From contig NZ_CP019508.1 in assembly GCF_002002865.1 (NCBI RefSeq), positions 2,398,501 to 2,462,500 of the forward strand: 64,000 nt of DNA, in the 5' to 3' direction. This stretch comes from Brevundimonas sp. LM2 (GTDB lineage: Bacteria > Pseudomonadota > Alphaproteobacteria > Caulobacterales > Caulobacteraceae). Made by a program: the position numbers and the translations under genes. This document shows positions 34,263-44,484 of this stretch, piece by piece; within the stretch, counting starts at the first letter, position 1; the number at the start of each line of letters is the position of its first letter. The notes beneath the pieces were generated by a model. The model did no database searches and was not told the origin of the DNA. It was given only the letters and a program-made list of their open reading frames with translations.

Positions 34263-34970
34263 CTAGTCCGGCAGATTGAACCGGACCGTGAACCGAACCT
34301 GTCCACCGGTCGCCACACCGTCGACCGAGCGGGGCGACAGGCGAGCGCTGCGGGCGGCGGCCACGGCGGCGCGGCCGAAGCCAGCCCCCGCGGGGTTCTC
34401 GCTGACGATCGAGCAACCGGTCACCGAGCCGTTGGCCTGGACCTGGCAGCTCAGATCGGCGCTGCCGGAGATGCCACGCTCAAGCGCGCGGTCCGGATAC
34501 GTCGGCGAAGGCGTGCGCGACCAGGTCGGGTTGGTGATCACCGGCGGACGAACGGGCGCCGGAGGGGCCGGCGGAGGCGGAGGACCAGGGACGATCACGG
34601 GCGGGCCCGTATAGACCTGGCGGTCTTCCTTCTTCGTCGGCTCGATCGGCAGGGTGATCGGCGGCGGCGGAGCCTGGGTGTTGATCACCGGCGGACGCAC
34701 CTGCAGCTTGGGCGGCGGGGGCGTGTCCGGCGGCGGCGGAGGCGGCGGCGGCGGCGGGGGCGGCGGGATCGGCTCAATGATCTCGACATCCACGGCGTCG
34801 TCGACGAACTCGATCTTCTTCAGCTCGAAACGGGTCTGCTGGATCCAGAAGAACAGGATCGCGAACAGGACCGAGACGACGCCGAGGACGATGATCCAGG
34901 TGACCGGCGAGACCTTGGTGCGCGGCGCGTCATAACGACTGCGGTGATATTCGACGGGTGTATCGCTCAT
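34263..34970 (-). CDS. tonB: Energy transducer TonB
   Basis: 235 aa. One N-terminal transmembrane helix (about residues 23-45), then a periplasmic Pro-rich arm with an unbroken run of 13 prolines ('EIIEP' then the run) and a C-terminal TonB domain ('TWSRTPSPTYPDRALERGISGSADLSCQ' and 'RFTVRFNLP'). TonB carries proton-motive energy from ExbB/ExbD to outer-membrane receptors such as the two in this window. Last gene of the operon; followed by a strong terminator. Confidence 0.93.
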   Translation of the reverse strand: MSDTPVEYHRSRYDAPRTKVSPVTWIIVLGVVSVLFAILFFWIQQTRFELKKIEFVDDAVDVEIIEPIPPPPPPPPPPPPPDTPPPPKLQVRPPVINTQAPPPPITLPIEPTKKEDRQVYTGPPVIVPGPPPPPAPPAPVRPPVITNPTWSRTPSPTYPDRALERGISGSADLSCQVQANGSVTGCSIVSENPAGAGFGRAAVAAARSARLSPRSVDGVATGGQVRFTVRFNLPD

Positions 34971-34984
34971 GTGATTTCCCGTCC

Positions 34985-35422
34985 CTACGCCGGAGCTTTG
35001 TCTTCGCCGACAAGCGCGACGCTGTAGAAGCCCGCATCCTGTAGCGCGTTCATCGCCTGCATGAAGTCACCGTATCGCGTCTGCTGGTCCGCACGGATGA
35101 AGATGCGTTCCTTGGACGGATCACGGCGACCGATCATCGTGGATAGTTCGGCACCGAGACTATCGAAACTGGTCTCACCGTCTCCGATGAAGACCCGCCC
35201 GTCCTGCTGAACCGAGATGAACACCGGCTTGGGCGGGTTCTCGGCAGGCGGGGCGAGCGCGACGGGAAGTTTCACCACCACCGACACAGTGGCGACCGAA
35301 GACGCCACCATGAAGATGATCAGCAGGACGAGCATGATATCAACGAAAGGCGTGACGTTGATATCAGCCGTCTGCTCGACTTGGTACTTACCGCCGCCTG
35401 AACCTCCGAGTTTGGCGGCCAT
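34985..35422 (-). CDS. exbD: Biopolymer transporter ExbD
   Basis: 145 aa. One transmembrane helix with the proton-carrying Asp in 'NVTPFVDIMLVLLIIFMVASS', then the periplasmic domain ending 'MNALQDAGFYSVALVGED'. Works with ExbB as the proton-driven motor for TonB. 14 bp upstream of tonB and 5 bp downstream of exbB. Confidence 0.95.
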   Translation of the reverse strand: MAAKLGGSGGGKYQVEQTADINVTPFVDIMLVLLIIFMVASSVATVSVVVKLPVALAPPAENPPKPVFISVQQDGRVFIGDGETSFDSLGAELSTMIGRRDPSKERIFIRADQQTRYGDFMQAMNALQDAGFYSVALVGEDKAPA

Positions 35423-35427
35423 CTGGC

Positions 35428-36315
35428 TTAAGCTCCCTTGTCGAGCTGACGCGAGATGCTGTTCAGCAGTTCAGCGGCGAAGCCATCCGAACGGGTGCCG
35501 TAGGCCGAGATGCGGGTGTTGAAGTAGTTGTAGAACACCACGGCGGGGATGGCGGCGAACAGGCCGATACCCGTGGCCAGCAGCGCCTCGGCGATACCGG
35601 GGGCGACGGACGCCAGGTTGGTGGTGTTGGATTCCACGATCCCGATGAACGAGTTCATGATGCCGTAAACCGTACCGAACAGACCCACGAACGGACCGGT
35701 CGAACCGACCGAGGCGAGGAACTGCTGGCCACCCGACAGACGCGAGGCCAGACCGGCCTGCACGGCCGAGACGGCTTGCTGGGCACGAAACAGAGCCGAG
35801 TCCTGGTGGTCGCCGGTGACCGAGAGGCCGGCCTGGCGGGACAGTTCGATTTCTTCGGTGGCGGCGGCGGCCATGTCGGCCAGCGGGTTGCCGTCGTAGT
35901 CGTCCGAGGTCGCGACCTTACGCATGTCGGCGATCGTGCGGGCGCCGCGGAACTCTTCCAGGAAGCGGTCCGTCTTGCGGTTCAGGCTGCCGTACTCGAG
36001 CAGCTTGATGATCAGCAGGGCCCAGGAGAAGACCGAGGCCAGAAGCAGGCCGATCATGACGACCTTAACGACCGGGGTGGCTTCCATGAACATGGAGACC
36101 GGGGTGATCCCACCGCTGTGACCGGCGCCTTCTTCAGCCGGAGCGGCTTCATCGACGACGGGAGCGGGAGCGACGGCGGCATCGGCAGCCGGGGCAGTCG
36201 TTGCGGCCGGAGCGGCAGCGTCGGCCGTCGGAGCTGGCGTCTGGGCCAGAGCCGGCGAGCTTGCCATCAGGACGGCAGCGCCGGCCAGGGCGAGAAGAAT
36301 GTTGGTCTTTTGCAT
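35428..36315 (-). CDS. exbB: TonB-system energizer ExbB with exported N-terminal arm
   Basis: 295 aa from ATG 36315. An N-terminal signal sequence ('MASSPALAQTP') and an Ala/Pro-rich periplasmic arm of about 45 residues precede three MotA/TolQ/ExbB-type helices. Core motifs 'FLEEFRGARTIADM', 'VGSTGPFVGLFGTVYGIMNSFIGI' and 'GIAEALLATGIGLFAAIPAVVFYNYF' are present. The frame continues 85 codons further upstream without a sensible start. First gene of exbB-exbD-tonB. Confidence 0.93.
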   Translation of the reverse strand: MQKTNILLALAGAAVLMASSPALAQTPAPTADAAAPAATTAPAADAAVAPAPVVDEAAPAEEGAGHSGGITPVSMFMEATPVVKVVMIGLLLASVFSWALLIIKLLEYGSLNRKTDRFLEEFRGARTIADMRKVATSDDYDGNPLADMAAAATEEIELSRQAGLSVTGDHQDSALFRAQQAVSAVQAGLASRLSGGQQFLASVGSTGPFVGLFGTVYGIMNSFIGIVESNTTNLASVAPGIAEALLATGIGLFAAIPAVVFYNYFNTRISAYGTRSDGFAAELLNSISRQLDKGA

Positions 36316-36722
36316 GTGTCGCCAGTTCCTGCTTTTTGGTCTGACTCGTGGAACCCTAGACCTGCAACGCGTCAGAACGCTGCAGCTCCTGATGAAATTC
36401 GGTTGTATCCCGCCTTGGGCCTGATGGGCCCGACAGCGGAACGCCTTCTGTCGCGTCCGGTTGCCGGAACGGCCCCCTCGGCGGTTGGTCGTACGAACGC
36501 CGGACGAGATTCCGGCAAACGTCAGACCGATCACGCCAAGAAAGCGCTCAAGCTCCTTTGGCGAACCCATACATGAGCGTCAAGGGCGCAAGGGTGCTTT
36601 TCGCCCCGTGGGCGAGCGATGGGGAGAAAACTCGCAATGTCGTACCACTGCTGCATTTCGCCGTTAGATTGACCGACCCCAAAGCGTGACCTTGGCAGTC
36701 GAAGCCTTACGCAGGGGAAAGG
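36316..36722. other. 407-base gap upstream of exbB
   Basis: Between exbB and tRNA-Phe, both on the minus strand. It should contain the exbB promoter, but no convincing -35/-10 pair or iron-box palindrome could be fixed. AGGA 11 bp before the exbB ATG is a plausible ribosome site. No gene, repeat or terminator with a T-run was seen. Confidence 0.5.
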
Positions 36723-36798
36723 TGGTGCCTGGGGGCGGATTCGAACCACCGACACGCGGATTTTCAATCCGCTGCTCTACCAACTGAGCTACCCAGGC
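36723..36798 (-). tRNA. tRNA-Phe (GAA)
   Basis: 76 nt. Acceptor GCCTGGG/CCCAGGC, D-arm AGCTCAGTTGGTAGAGC, anticodon stem GCGGA/TCCGC with loop TTGAAAA giving GAA, T-loop GTTCGAA, discriminator A and encoded CCA. Confidence 0.97.
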
Positions 36799-36824
36799 GC
36801 ACGCATCGAAATGCGGGAGCGGGG

Positions 36825-36853
36825 TCTATAGGCGAGCCGAAACGGGGTGTCCA
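36825..36853 (-). promoter_or_regulatory. Promoter of tRNA-Phe
   Basis: Minus strand: TGGACA (36853-36848), exact 17-bp spacer, TATAGA (36830-36825), 26 bp before the tRNA. One of the best sigma70-like matches in the window; it lies between the yacG stop and the tRNA. Confidence 0.7.
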
Positions 36854-36860
36854 GCCGGGA

Positions 36861-37028
36861 TCAGTCGTCGTTTTCAGGATCGGCATCGGGCAGGCCCTCG
36901 CCGGTGTCCGGCAGGACATAGGCCCCCACCAGCCAGCGCTGCAGGTCCAGGTCGGCGCATCGCTTCGAGCAGAACGGCTTATAGGCTTCCACCGTGGGGT
37001 TCCGGCGGCAGATCGGACAGGTCGCCAT
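36861..37028 (-). CDS. yacG: DNA gyrase inhibitor YacG (zinc finger)
   Basis: 55 aa. The four zinc ligands Cys4, Cys7, Cys20 and Cys24 are in 'CPIC' and 'FCSKRC', followed by the conserved 'DLDLQRWLVGAYVLP'. YacG binds GyrB and blocks DNA binding by gyrase. It begins 5 bp after the RNase E/G stop, part of the run infA-maf-RNase E/G-yacG. Confidence 0.93.
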   Translation of the reverse strand: MATCPICRRNPTVEAYKPFCSKRCADLDLQRWLVGAYVLPDTGEGLPDADPENDD

Positions 37029-37033
37029 GGCGG

Positions 37034-38062
37034 TCAGTCTCTTTCGACAAGGGTTTGGTCCGGCGGGAGGCCGGGATCCGCCTGCAGAGCGGCGCGCGGG
37101 CCCAGCCGCGCGACCAGGGGCCCGGCGGCCTCGACGACGTCGGGCGCGCAGCGGATCCGGATCCGGGGCGAGGCCGTGTCCGACAGCAAGGCCAGCCGCA
37201 GCGCGCGGGTCGCGTCCAGGGCACGGGTCGCCAGGGTTCTGCGCCCCCGCCCGTCCAGGAGCAGATCCTCGACCGGTCTGGCACGCCAGGGCAAGGCCAG
37301 CTGCAGGACCGCGAATCGGCTCACCGGACCCAGGGTCACGTCCGCGCCGAATGCCGCCTTCGCCATATCCGCCACGACCTTCGGGTCCAGGGCCGTGCCC
37401 ACCAGATCGACGGCCACCAGACCGCCCCAGCTCTTCAGGGCGATCAACCGAGCCGCCTGGCGCAGGCCTTCGCGATTCGCCCGCTCCCGCCCCTTGCGGG
37501 GATCGCGACCCGGGAGGTGGGCATAGTCGATATCGACGGCGATCAGGGCCCGGGTCCGCTCCACCGCCAGGTCCAGCGCGAAGGCGGGGAAAAGATGCCG
37601 ATCGCCCAAGGCCTCCTCCTCGGCCTCCTGTCCGGCGCGGATGGCGTGGGCGCCGGTGGTCGGCGTGCATCCGGGCGCGAGCGCGGCCAGGGTCTCTTCG
37701 ACGGTCGGGCCGGGGGCCAGCAGCCGCGGTGCCCCCTGCCCTGCGCCGAGAAGGGTCAGGACGGGGCCCTTGGCCTCGCGCGGCTCGGCTGTCACCTCGA
37801 CCTCGACCGCCTCGCCCTCCGCGAACATCCGGCCCTTGGTCAGCGGCAGGAATCCCATCGGCCCGTCACCGCCCAGATCAACGAAGGCGGCGCGGAAAGC
37901 CCCCTCCACGCGGGCGATCCGTCCGACCGATACGGCCCCCAGGCGGTGGGCGGGCGGGTCGATCTCGCGCTGGAGGATAAGACGTTCGAAGCGGCCCTCC
38001 CGCGCGACCACCCCGCGAACCTCGCCGGGCGTGTCGTCCAGAAAGACCTCGAGCGCGCTCAC
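37034..38062 (-). CDS. Ribonuclease E/G family protein (short form)
   Basis: 342 aa, shorter than RNase G (about 490). N-terminal S1-like domain ('VSVGRIARVEGAFRAAFVDLGGDGPMGFLPL') and the catalytic half with 'ALIAVDIDYAHLPGRDPRKGRERANREGLRQAARLIALKSWGGLVAVDLVG' carrying the metal-binding Asp positions. The C-terminal zinc-link region is reduced. GTG start shares GTGA with the maf stop. Proposed role: processing of rRNA or mRNA 5' ends; the short length leaves activity uncertain. Confidence 0.82.
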   Translation of the reverse strand: MSALEVFLDDTPGEVRGVVAREGRFERLILQREIDPPAHRLGAVSVGRIARVEGAFRAAFVDLGGDGPMGFLPLTKGRMFAEGEAVEVEVTAEPREAKGPVLTLLGAGQGAPRLLAPGPTVEETLAALAPGCTPTTGAHAIRAGQEAEEEALGDRHLFPAFALDLAVERTRALIAVDIDYAHLPGRDPRKGRERANREGLRQAARLIALKSWGGLVAVDLVGTALDPKVVADMAKAAFGADVTLGPVSRFAVLQLALPWRARPVEDLLLDGRGRRTLATRALDATRALRLALLSDTASPRIRIRCAPDVVEAAGPLVARLGPRAALQADPGLPPDQTLVERD

Positions 38063-38649
38063 GCGTCCGTCGCGGGCCGTCGCCAGCCCGCGCCCGCCAG
38101 CAGGTTGACCGTCTCCGGCAGCGGCAGGCCCATGACCGCGGGATGACTGCCGATGATCCGGAGCACGAAGGCCGCCGCCGGGCCCTGGATGCCATAGCCG
38201 CCCGCCTTGCCGCGCCAGTCGCCGCCGGCGACATAGGCGGCGATCTCGGCCTCCGACAGGCGTTTGAAGGCGACCCGGGTGTCGACGCAGCGGTGGGTGA
38301 CCCGCTCGCCGACGGCCACGGCGACCCCGGTGAAGACCCGGTGATTGCGGCCGGACAGCAGGCGCAGGAAGCGCTCGGCCTCGGCGGGGTCCGCCGGTTT
38401 CTCGAGCAGCCGGCGACCGACGGCGACGACCGTGTCGGCCGCCAGGACGACGGCGTCGGGGCATCTCGCGGCGACCGCGCCGGCCTTGGTCCGCGCCAGA
38501 CGGACGGCCAGGCGGGCCGGCGTCTCGTCCTTCAGCGGTGTCTCGTCGATGTCGGCGGGGTCGATGCGATCGGGGGTGATGCCGATCAGCGCCAGCAACT
38601 CGATGCGGCGCGGGCTGGCCGAGGCCAGCACGAGGTCGGGTCGCGGCAC
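38059..38649 (-). CDS. maf: Maf family nucleoside triphosphate pyrophosphatase
   Basis: 196 aa. Maf signature 'LVLASASPRRIELLALIGI', the catalytic Asp in 'VVLAADTVVAVGRRLLEKP' and 'GKAGGYGIQGPAA'. The SPRR motif and 'YGIQG' place it with the dTTP/UTP pyrophosphatase group (YhdE-like), acting in nucleotide house-cleaning. Lies 7 bp after infA and overlaps the RNase E/G start. Confidence 0.93.
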   Translation of the reverse strand: MPRPDLVLASASPRRIELLALIGITPDRIDPADIDETPLKDETPARLAVRLARTKAGAVAARCPDAVVLAADTVVAVGRRLLEKPADPAEAERFLRLLSGRNHRVFTGVAVAVGERVTHRCVDTRVAFKRLSEAEIAAYVAGGDWRGKAGGYGIQGPAAAFVLRIIGSHPAVMGLPLPETVNLLAGAGWRRPATDA

Positions 38650-38656
38650 GCGACCC

Positions 38657-38878
38657 TTACTTGAAGCGGTAGGTGATGCGGCCCTTGGTCAGGTCATAGG
38701 GCGTCATCTCGACCAGGACCTTGTCGCCGGCCAGGACGCGGATGCGGTTCTTGCGCATCTTGCCGGCGGTGTGGGCGATGATCTCGTGGTCGTTCCCCTC
38801 GAGCAGCACGCGGAACGTGGCATTGGGCAGCAGTTCGCTGACCACGCCGGGAAACTCGAGCAGTTCTTCCTTAGCCAT
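38657..38878 (-). CDS. infA: Translation initiation factor IF-1
   Basis: 73 aa, the usual length. Single OB-fold S1 domain beginning '[22 protein letters not shown]' (shown here in two overlapping parts: [22 protein letters not shown]) and ending '[13 protein letters not shown]'. Binds the ribosomal A site during initiation. First gene of the operon with maf, RNase E/G and yacG. Confidence 0.98.
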   Translation of the reverse strand: MAKEELLEFPGVVSELLPNATFRVLLEGNDHEIIAHTAGKMRKNRIRVLAGDKVLVEMTPYDLTKGRITYRFK

Positions 38879-38910
38879 GCGGCCTCTCGCGCCCGGTGAA
38901 TACGAATCAA

Positions 38911-38937
38911 GGCTCGCGCCGGGCGAAAGCGCGAGCC
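38911..38937. other. Stable hairpin in the infA leader
   Basis: GGCTCGCGC (38911-38919) and GCGCGAGCC (38929-38937), 9-nt loop, centred about 46 bp upstream of infA. It could shape the infA 5' untranslated region or end transcription from the esterase gene; there is no T-run. Confidence 0.45.
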
Positions 38938-38981
38938 GTAAGAAGTCGGCGCTAATGCACGAAATTGCGCGCCGCGTCGAG

Positions 38982-39014
38982 TTCCCTCCCCGCCAAACAT
39001 CAGCGAGGAGGGAA
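38982..39014 (-). terminator. Possible terminator of the GDSL autotransporter gene
   Basis: TTCCCTCC and GGAGGGAA form an 8-bp stem extended by 3 bp after one mismatch, starting 12 bp after the stop at 39026. No T-run follows, so Rho-independent action is uncertain. Confidence 0.4.
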
Positions 39015-39025
39015 TCGTTCGATCG

Positions 39026-40846
39026 TCAGAGCGGCAGGGTGAAGGTGAATCCGCCCATATTGCTGTTGGCGCGGTCCCCGAACCGGCCCTTGTAGGACAG
39101 TTCGACCTTGACCGGGCCCAGATCGCCGGAGACACCGGCGGAGGCCAGGACCTGCCCGCCGAAGGGATCGTCGAACCCGCGCGCCACGATCTGAGCCGGA
39201 TTGTTGGCGATGCCGACGCGCACATCGGTGCTCTGGTCATCGAGGCTGTCGCGATAGCCGCCTTCGACGAAGACGCCGAAGCCGCCCATTTCGCCCTCGG
39301 CCCGGACCGAGGCCTCGGCGGTCACGGCCTTCACCGTGCGGTTGCCGTACTGATAGGCCGCGGCGACGCCCTGTTCGCGATAGCCGTCGACATTGGCGGT
39401 GACGTAGCTGACCGCGGCGCGCGGCGAGACGGCGATGCCGCCCAGTTCCATCCAGACGCCGCCCTGCACACGCGCCCCGGTGCTCTGACCGCGCGTCGTC
39501 GCCATCATCACGACCGGCGACAGCGTGGAGACGCGCTCGATGTCGTTGTAATCGTCGCCGGCGAACCCGACGGCCGCGTTGACGAACGCCGACCCCGAGC
39601 GATAGCCGGCGTAGACGTCGAGCCCGATCGACTGCAGGGCGAAGCGGTTGGGGCCGGCCTCGACATCGCCTTCGCGGAAGGTGCCGGCCAGACCGAAGCG
39701 CAGGGCTTCAGTGCCGGACTCCAGAGCCGCACGGACGATCGCGCCATCCGCCGTGGCCTCGGCCACATCGGTGCGGGCGTCGGTCTTGGTGCGGTCATAG
39801 CCGCCCGTCACCGAAATCTGGGTGCCGGCCTCCCAGGGGCCGCGACCGGACAGGCTGTCGGTCGCGGTCGACAGGGTGTCCTCGTGATGCCGGAAGGCGG
39901 TCTCGCCCTGCAGCGTGCTGGCCGAGCCGAGATCGCCGTAATAGAGGTAGTCGTTGGCCAGGGCCGCGAACAGGCGATGGCCGGCCGCCGTCGGATGGAC
40001 GCCGTCGAAATACAGATAGGTGTCGGGGGTCGCGCACAGCGTCACGCCGTTGAAACAGGGCGCCGTCACGTTGTTCAGCCCGAAGCGACCGGGGTCCGAG
40101 GCCAGGGTGTCGCTGATCTTGGCGATGTCGAACAGGATGATGTTGGTGCCGGGCCGGTTCGGCGCCGTGGCCATCAGGCCGGTCGACAGGGCGCTGTTGA
40201 ACGTGCTGCCGGCGAAATCGGCCAGGGCCGAGCCCTGCGCTCCGACCAGCGGGTTGCTGGCGGCGAACTGAGGCGTGATGCCGAGGCGCGGCAGGTTGGT
40301 CACCAGGACCGTCCCGGCCCCGGCCTGGGCCACGGTGTTGACGATCAGGTTGATGTCGCCCGCCGCCGCGACGGCCACGTTGGCCATGGTCGCCTGGGCC
40401 GTGGCCGGGCTGGCGGCCGCACCCGGAAAGGCCTGGAAGATGTTGTTGGCGCCGCCCAGCACGCTGACCAGATCACCCGATCCGAACCGGCCTCCGGCGG
40501 CCGTATAGGCGGCCAGCTGGGCGCGCATGCCCGGCGGCGAGGCGGCGAAATCCGTCCGGGCTCCGCCGAACGCATAGTTGACGCTGCCCGTCACGGGGGC
40601 GCCGGCGGTGAAGCGGCCGGCCGTGAAGCCCAGCAGCTCGGTGAACACCGGACCGTTCGAGAATCGCCCCTGGAAATAGGGGGCCGGCGGCTGGCCGGAG
40701 ATGGCGAACAGATTGCCGTTGTCGCTCAGGCTGTCCCCGAACACGACCAGGCGATTGTAGGACTGGGCCGAAGCCGCGCCGGCCAGACTGGCGGATGCGG
40801 CAAGCGTCAGCGCAGCCAGGGCTGCACCGCGATGAAAGCGTGACAT
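39026..40846 (-). CDS. GDSL esterase/lipase autotransporter
   Basis: 606 aa from ATG 40846 (GGGAGG Shine-Dalgarno 5 bp upstream). Signal peptide 'AASASLAGAASAQ'; SGNH passenger with 'NRLVVFGDSLSDNGNLFAIS' (Ser), 'VSVLGGANNIFQAF' (Asn), 'YLYFDGVHPTAAGHRL' (Asp, His); then a C-terminal autotransporter barrel from about residue 330. Same design as EstA of Pseudomonas: a surface-anchored esterase. The barrel ends 'FTFTLPL' rather than the usual terminal Phe/Tyr/Trp. Confidence 0.9.
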   Translation of the reverse strand: MSRFHRGAALAALTLAASASLAGAASAQSYNRLVVFGDSLSDNGNLFAISGQPPAPYFQGRFSNGPVFTELLGFTAGRFTAGAPVTGSVNYAFGGARTDFAASPPGMRAQLAAYTAAGGRFGSGDLVSVLGGANNIFQAFPGAAASPATAQATMANVAVAAAGDINLIVNTVAQAGAGTVLVTNLPRLGITPQFAASNPLVGAQGSALADFAGSTFNSALSTGLMATAPNRPGTNIILFDIAKISDTLASDPGRFGLNNVTAPCFNGVTLCATPDTYLYFDGVHPTAAGHRLFAALANDYLYYGDLGSASTLQGETAFRHHEDTLSTATDSLSGRGPWEAGTQISVTGGYDRTKTDARTDVAEATADGAIVRAALESGTEALRFGLAGTFREGDVEAGPNRFALQSIGLDVYAGYRSGSAFVNAAVGFAGDDYNDIERVSTLSPVVMMATTRGQSTGARVQGGVWMELGGIAVSPRAAVSYVTANVDGYREQGVAAAYQYGNRTVKAVTAEASVRAEGEMGGFGVFVEGGYRDSLDDQSTDVRVGIANNPAQIVARGFDDPFGGQVLASAGVSGDLGPVKVELSYKGRFGDRANSNMGGFTFTLPL

Positions 40847-40935
40847 GAAACCTCCCATCGGTCGGCTGATTGCGACCGTTGGAGGGCAGTCTGCGCCCCT
40901 GAAATCAGGACGCAAGATGCCGTAAGGTCAGCCTT

Positions 40936-42825
<1,890 letters not shown>

Positions 42826-42876
42826 ACCCCTCTTTCGCTGACCTTCGCTAGCGCAGCAATGGGTTTCGTCGGCCGA

Positions 42877-44322
42877 TCAGAGACCGGTGACGCGACGGAT
42901 GCGGCTGTCCGGACGCTGGCTTTCCAGGGCGGCGGCCCCGATGGCGGCGGCGATGGTTGCCAGGGCCAGAAGCGCGCCGCCTTCGCGGGCGTGATCCTTG
43001 GCATAGCGTCCCGCGTCGTCGGCGTAGCGGCGGGCCGAGCGACCGGTCTGCTCGGCGTAGTGGCGAGCCTCGCGCGCGTATTTGCGGCGCTGCTTGTCCG
43101 AAATGGCGCGCTGGCTGCGCTTGACCAATTTCTTGGCCTGATGACGGGCGTCGTCGCTGAGTTCGCCGACGCTGTCGCCGAGCTCGCCGGCGCGCGCGCT
43201 GAGACCGCGCGAAATGTCCTCGAACCGATGCCGCAGGGATTCGGCGTCGATCCAGCCGCGCGGATCCACGCGGCTGCGCAGCGTCTCATAGCGGCGCGGC
43301 CCGGTGCGCTGTGTCAGCAGGTAGGTCGCCAGGGCGGCGGTGGCGACGACCGCCAGCGAACCGGCGGTGATGCCGGGGTGTTTGCGAACTTCGGCCAGAG
43401 CGCTGAACTGTCGAACCATGGGATAATGAACCTCTTCGTCGAGGCCGTCGTCGGTCGGCTCATAGAGCCCGTCGTCGTACGGCTGATAGGCGGAACGCCT
43501 GTCCCGCATGAGGCTAGGAGCGAACCGAGCGAAAAGTGGTTCCGCCAAGCCTGGCAGTAGGGCGTAGAAACTGGCGATGATCCGCCCGCCGCCGCCCACG
43601 GTGATCTCTCTTATTGGGTGGGTGGCGCACCACAGGATGGTGTCGGCCACCACACGGGTCGCGTAGACGGGCTGGGGATTGCGGAAGGGCTGGCCGGTCA
43701 GGTTGCGGGCGTGCCGATTGTACGGCGTGTCGATCGCGGACGGCTTGACCAGGCTGACGGCGACGGGGGCCCTCTCGCGCATCAGCTCCATGCGAAAGGC
43801 GTTGGTGAAGCCTTTCACGGCATGTTTGGACGCGGAATACACGCCCTGCACCGGGATCGGCGAATCGCCGAGGACCGAGCCGACGTTGATGATCGTGCCC
43901 CCGCCCGGCACCGCGCGCATGTGCTCGGCCGCCAGCAGCGAGCCGTTGACCACGCCCCAGTAGTTGGTCTCGAAGACCTGATGCTGATCCTCCAGCGTGG
44001 TCTCGCGCAGGGGGCCGTGGATCGAGACCCCGGCGTTGTTGACCCAGGTGTCGAACCCGCCAAACAGCCGGCGACACTTGTCGGCGGCCTGGGCCAGGGC
44101 GTCGGGATCGGCGACGTCGGCGACGGCATAGGCCACCCGGCCCCCGTCCCGCTGCAGTTCCTCGCACAGGGCCTTCAGGTCCTGCTCGCCGCGCGCGATC
44201 AGAAAGACGCAGGCCCCGGCGGCGGAGGCGCGCCGGGCGGTCGACAGGCCGATGCCGGAGGTCGCGCCGGTGATGACGATGGCCTGCTGGTCGAGCGGCT
44301 TGAGGGTCGGTTTATTGGGCAT
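42877..44322 (-). CDS. SDR oxidoreductase with membrane/amphipathic C-terminal extension
   Basis: 481 aa from ATG 44322. Residues 1-255 form a classical SDR: 'VITGATSGIGLSTARRA' (NAD(P) site), 'NNAGVS' and the YxxxK site 'YSASKHAVKGF'. An extension of about 190 residues follows: a transmembrane helix ('GSLAVVATAALATYLL'), a long Ala/Arg/Asp/Lys-rich amphipathic stretch resembling apolipoprotein or LEA-type helices, and a second hydrophobic segment ('ALLALATIAAAIGAAAL'). Substrate unknown; the tail suggests membrane tethering. Divergent from hslO. Confidence 0.85.
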   Translation of the reverse strand: MPNKPTLKPLDQQAIVITGATSGIGLSTARRASAAGACVFLIARGEQDLKALCEELQRDGGRVAYAVADVADPDALAQAADKCRRLFGGFDTWVNNAGVSIHGPLRETTLEDQHQVFETNYWGVVNGSLLAAEHMRAVPGGGTIINVGSVLGDSPIPVQGVYSASKHAVKGFTNAFRMELMRERAPVAVSLVKPSAIDTPYNRHARNLTGQPFRNPQPVYATRVVADTILWCATHPIREITVGGGGRIIASFYALLPGLAEPLFARFAPSLMRDRRSAYQPYDDGLYEPTDDGLDEEVHYPMVRQFSALAEVRKHPGITAGSLAVVATAALATYLLTQRTGPRRYETLRSRVDPRGWIDAESLRHRFEDISRGLSARAGELGDSVGELSDDARHQAKKLVKRSQRAISDKQRRKYAREARHYAEQTGRSARRYADDAGRYAKDHAREGGALLALATIAAAIGAAALESQRPDSRIRRVTGL

Positions 44323-44484
44323 CTCGGACTTTCGCGCGGGGCGGCTTCGAAGGAGCACGGGGAAAACGATGTCGCTTTGCAGGCGGTTCCGACCGATAGC
44401 ACGCCGCCCCCGGCCCTTACCAAGCGGCCTCCGGTTTCCTATCTTGCCCCCTTATCCACATTTCGCCCGTCCAAGGACCTCGCC

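Noticed and set aside
34036..36798. Genomic island integrated at tRNA-His or tRNA-Phe
   Set aside because: No integrase, direct repeat of the tRNA end or atypical genes; the region holds core exb/tonB genes.
38911..38937. Riboswitch in the infA leader
   Set aside because: Only a single 9-bp hairpin is visible and no known riboswitch core could be recognised.
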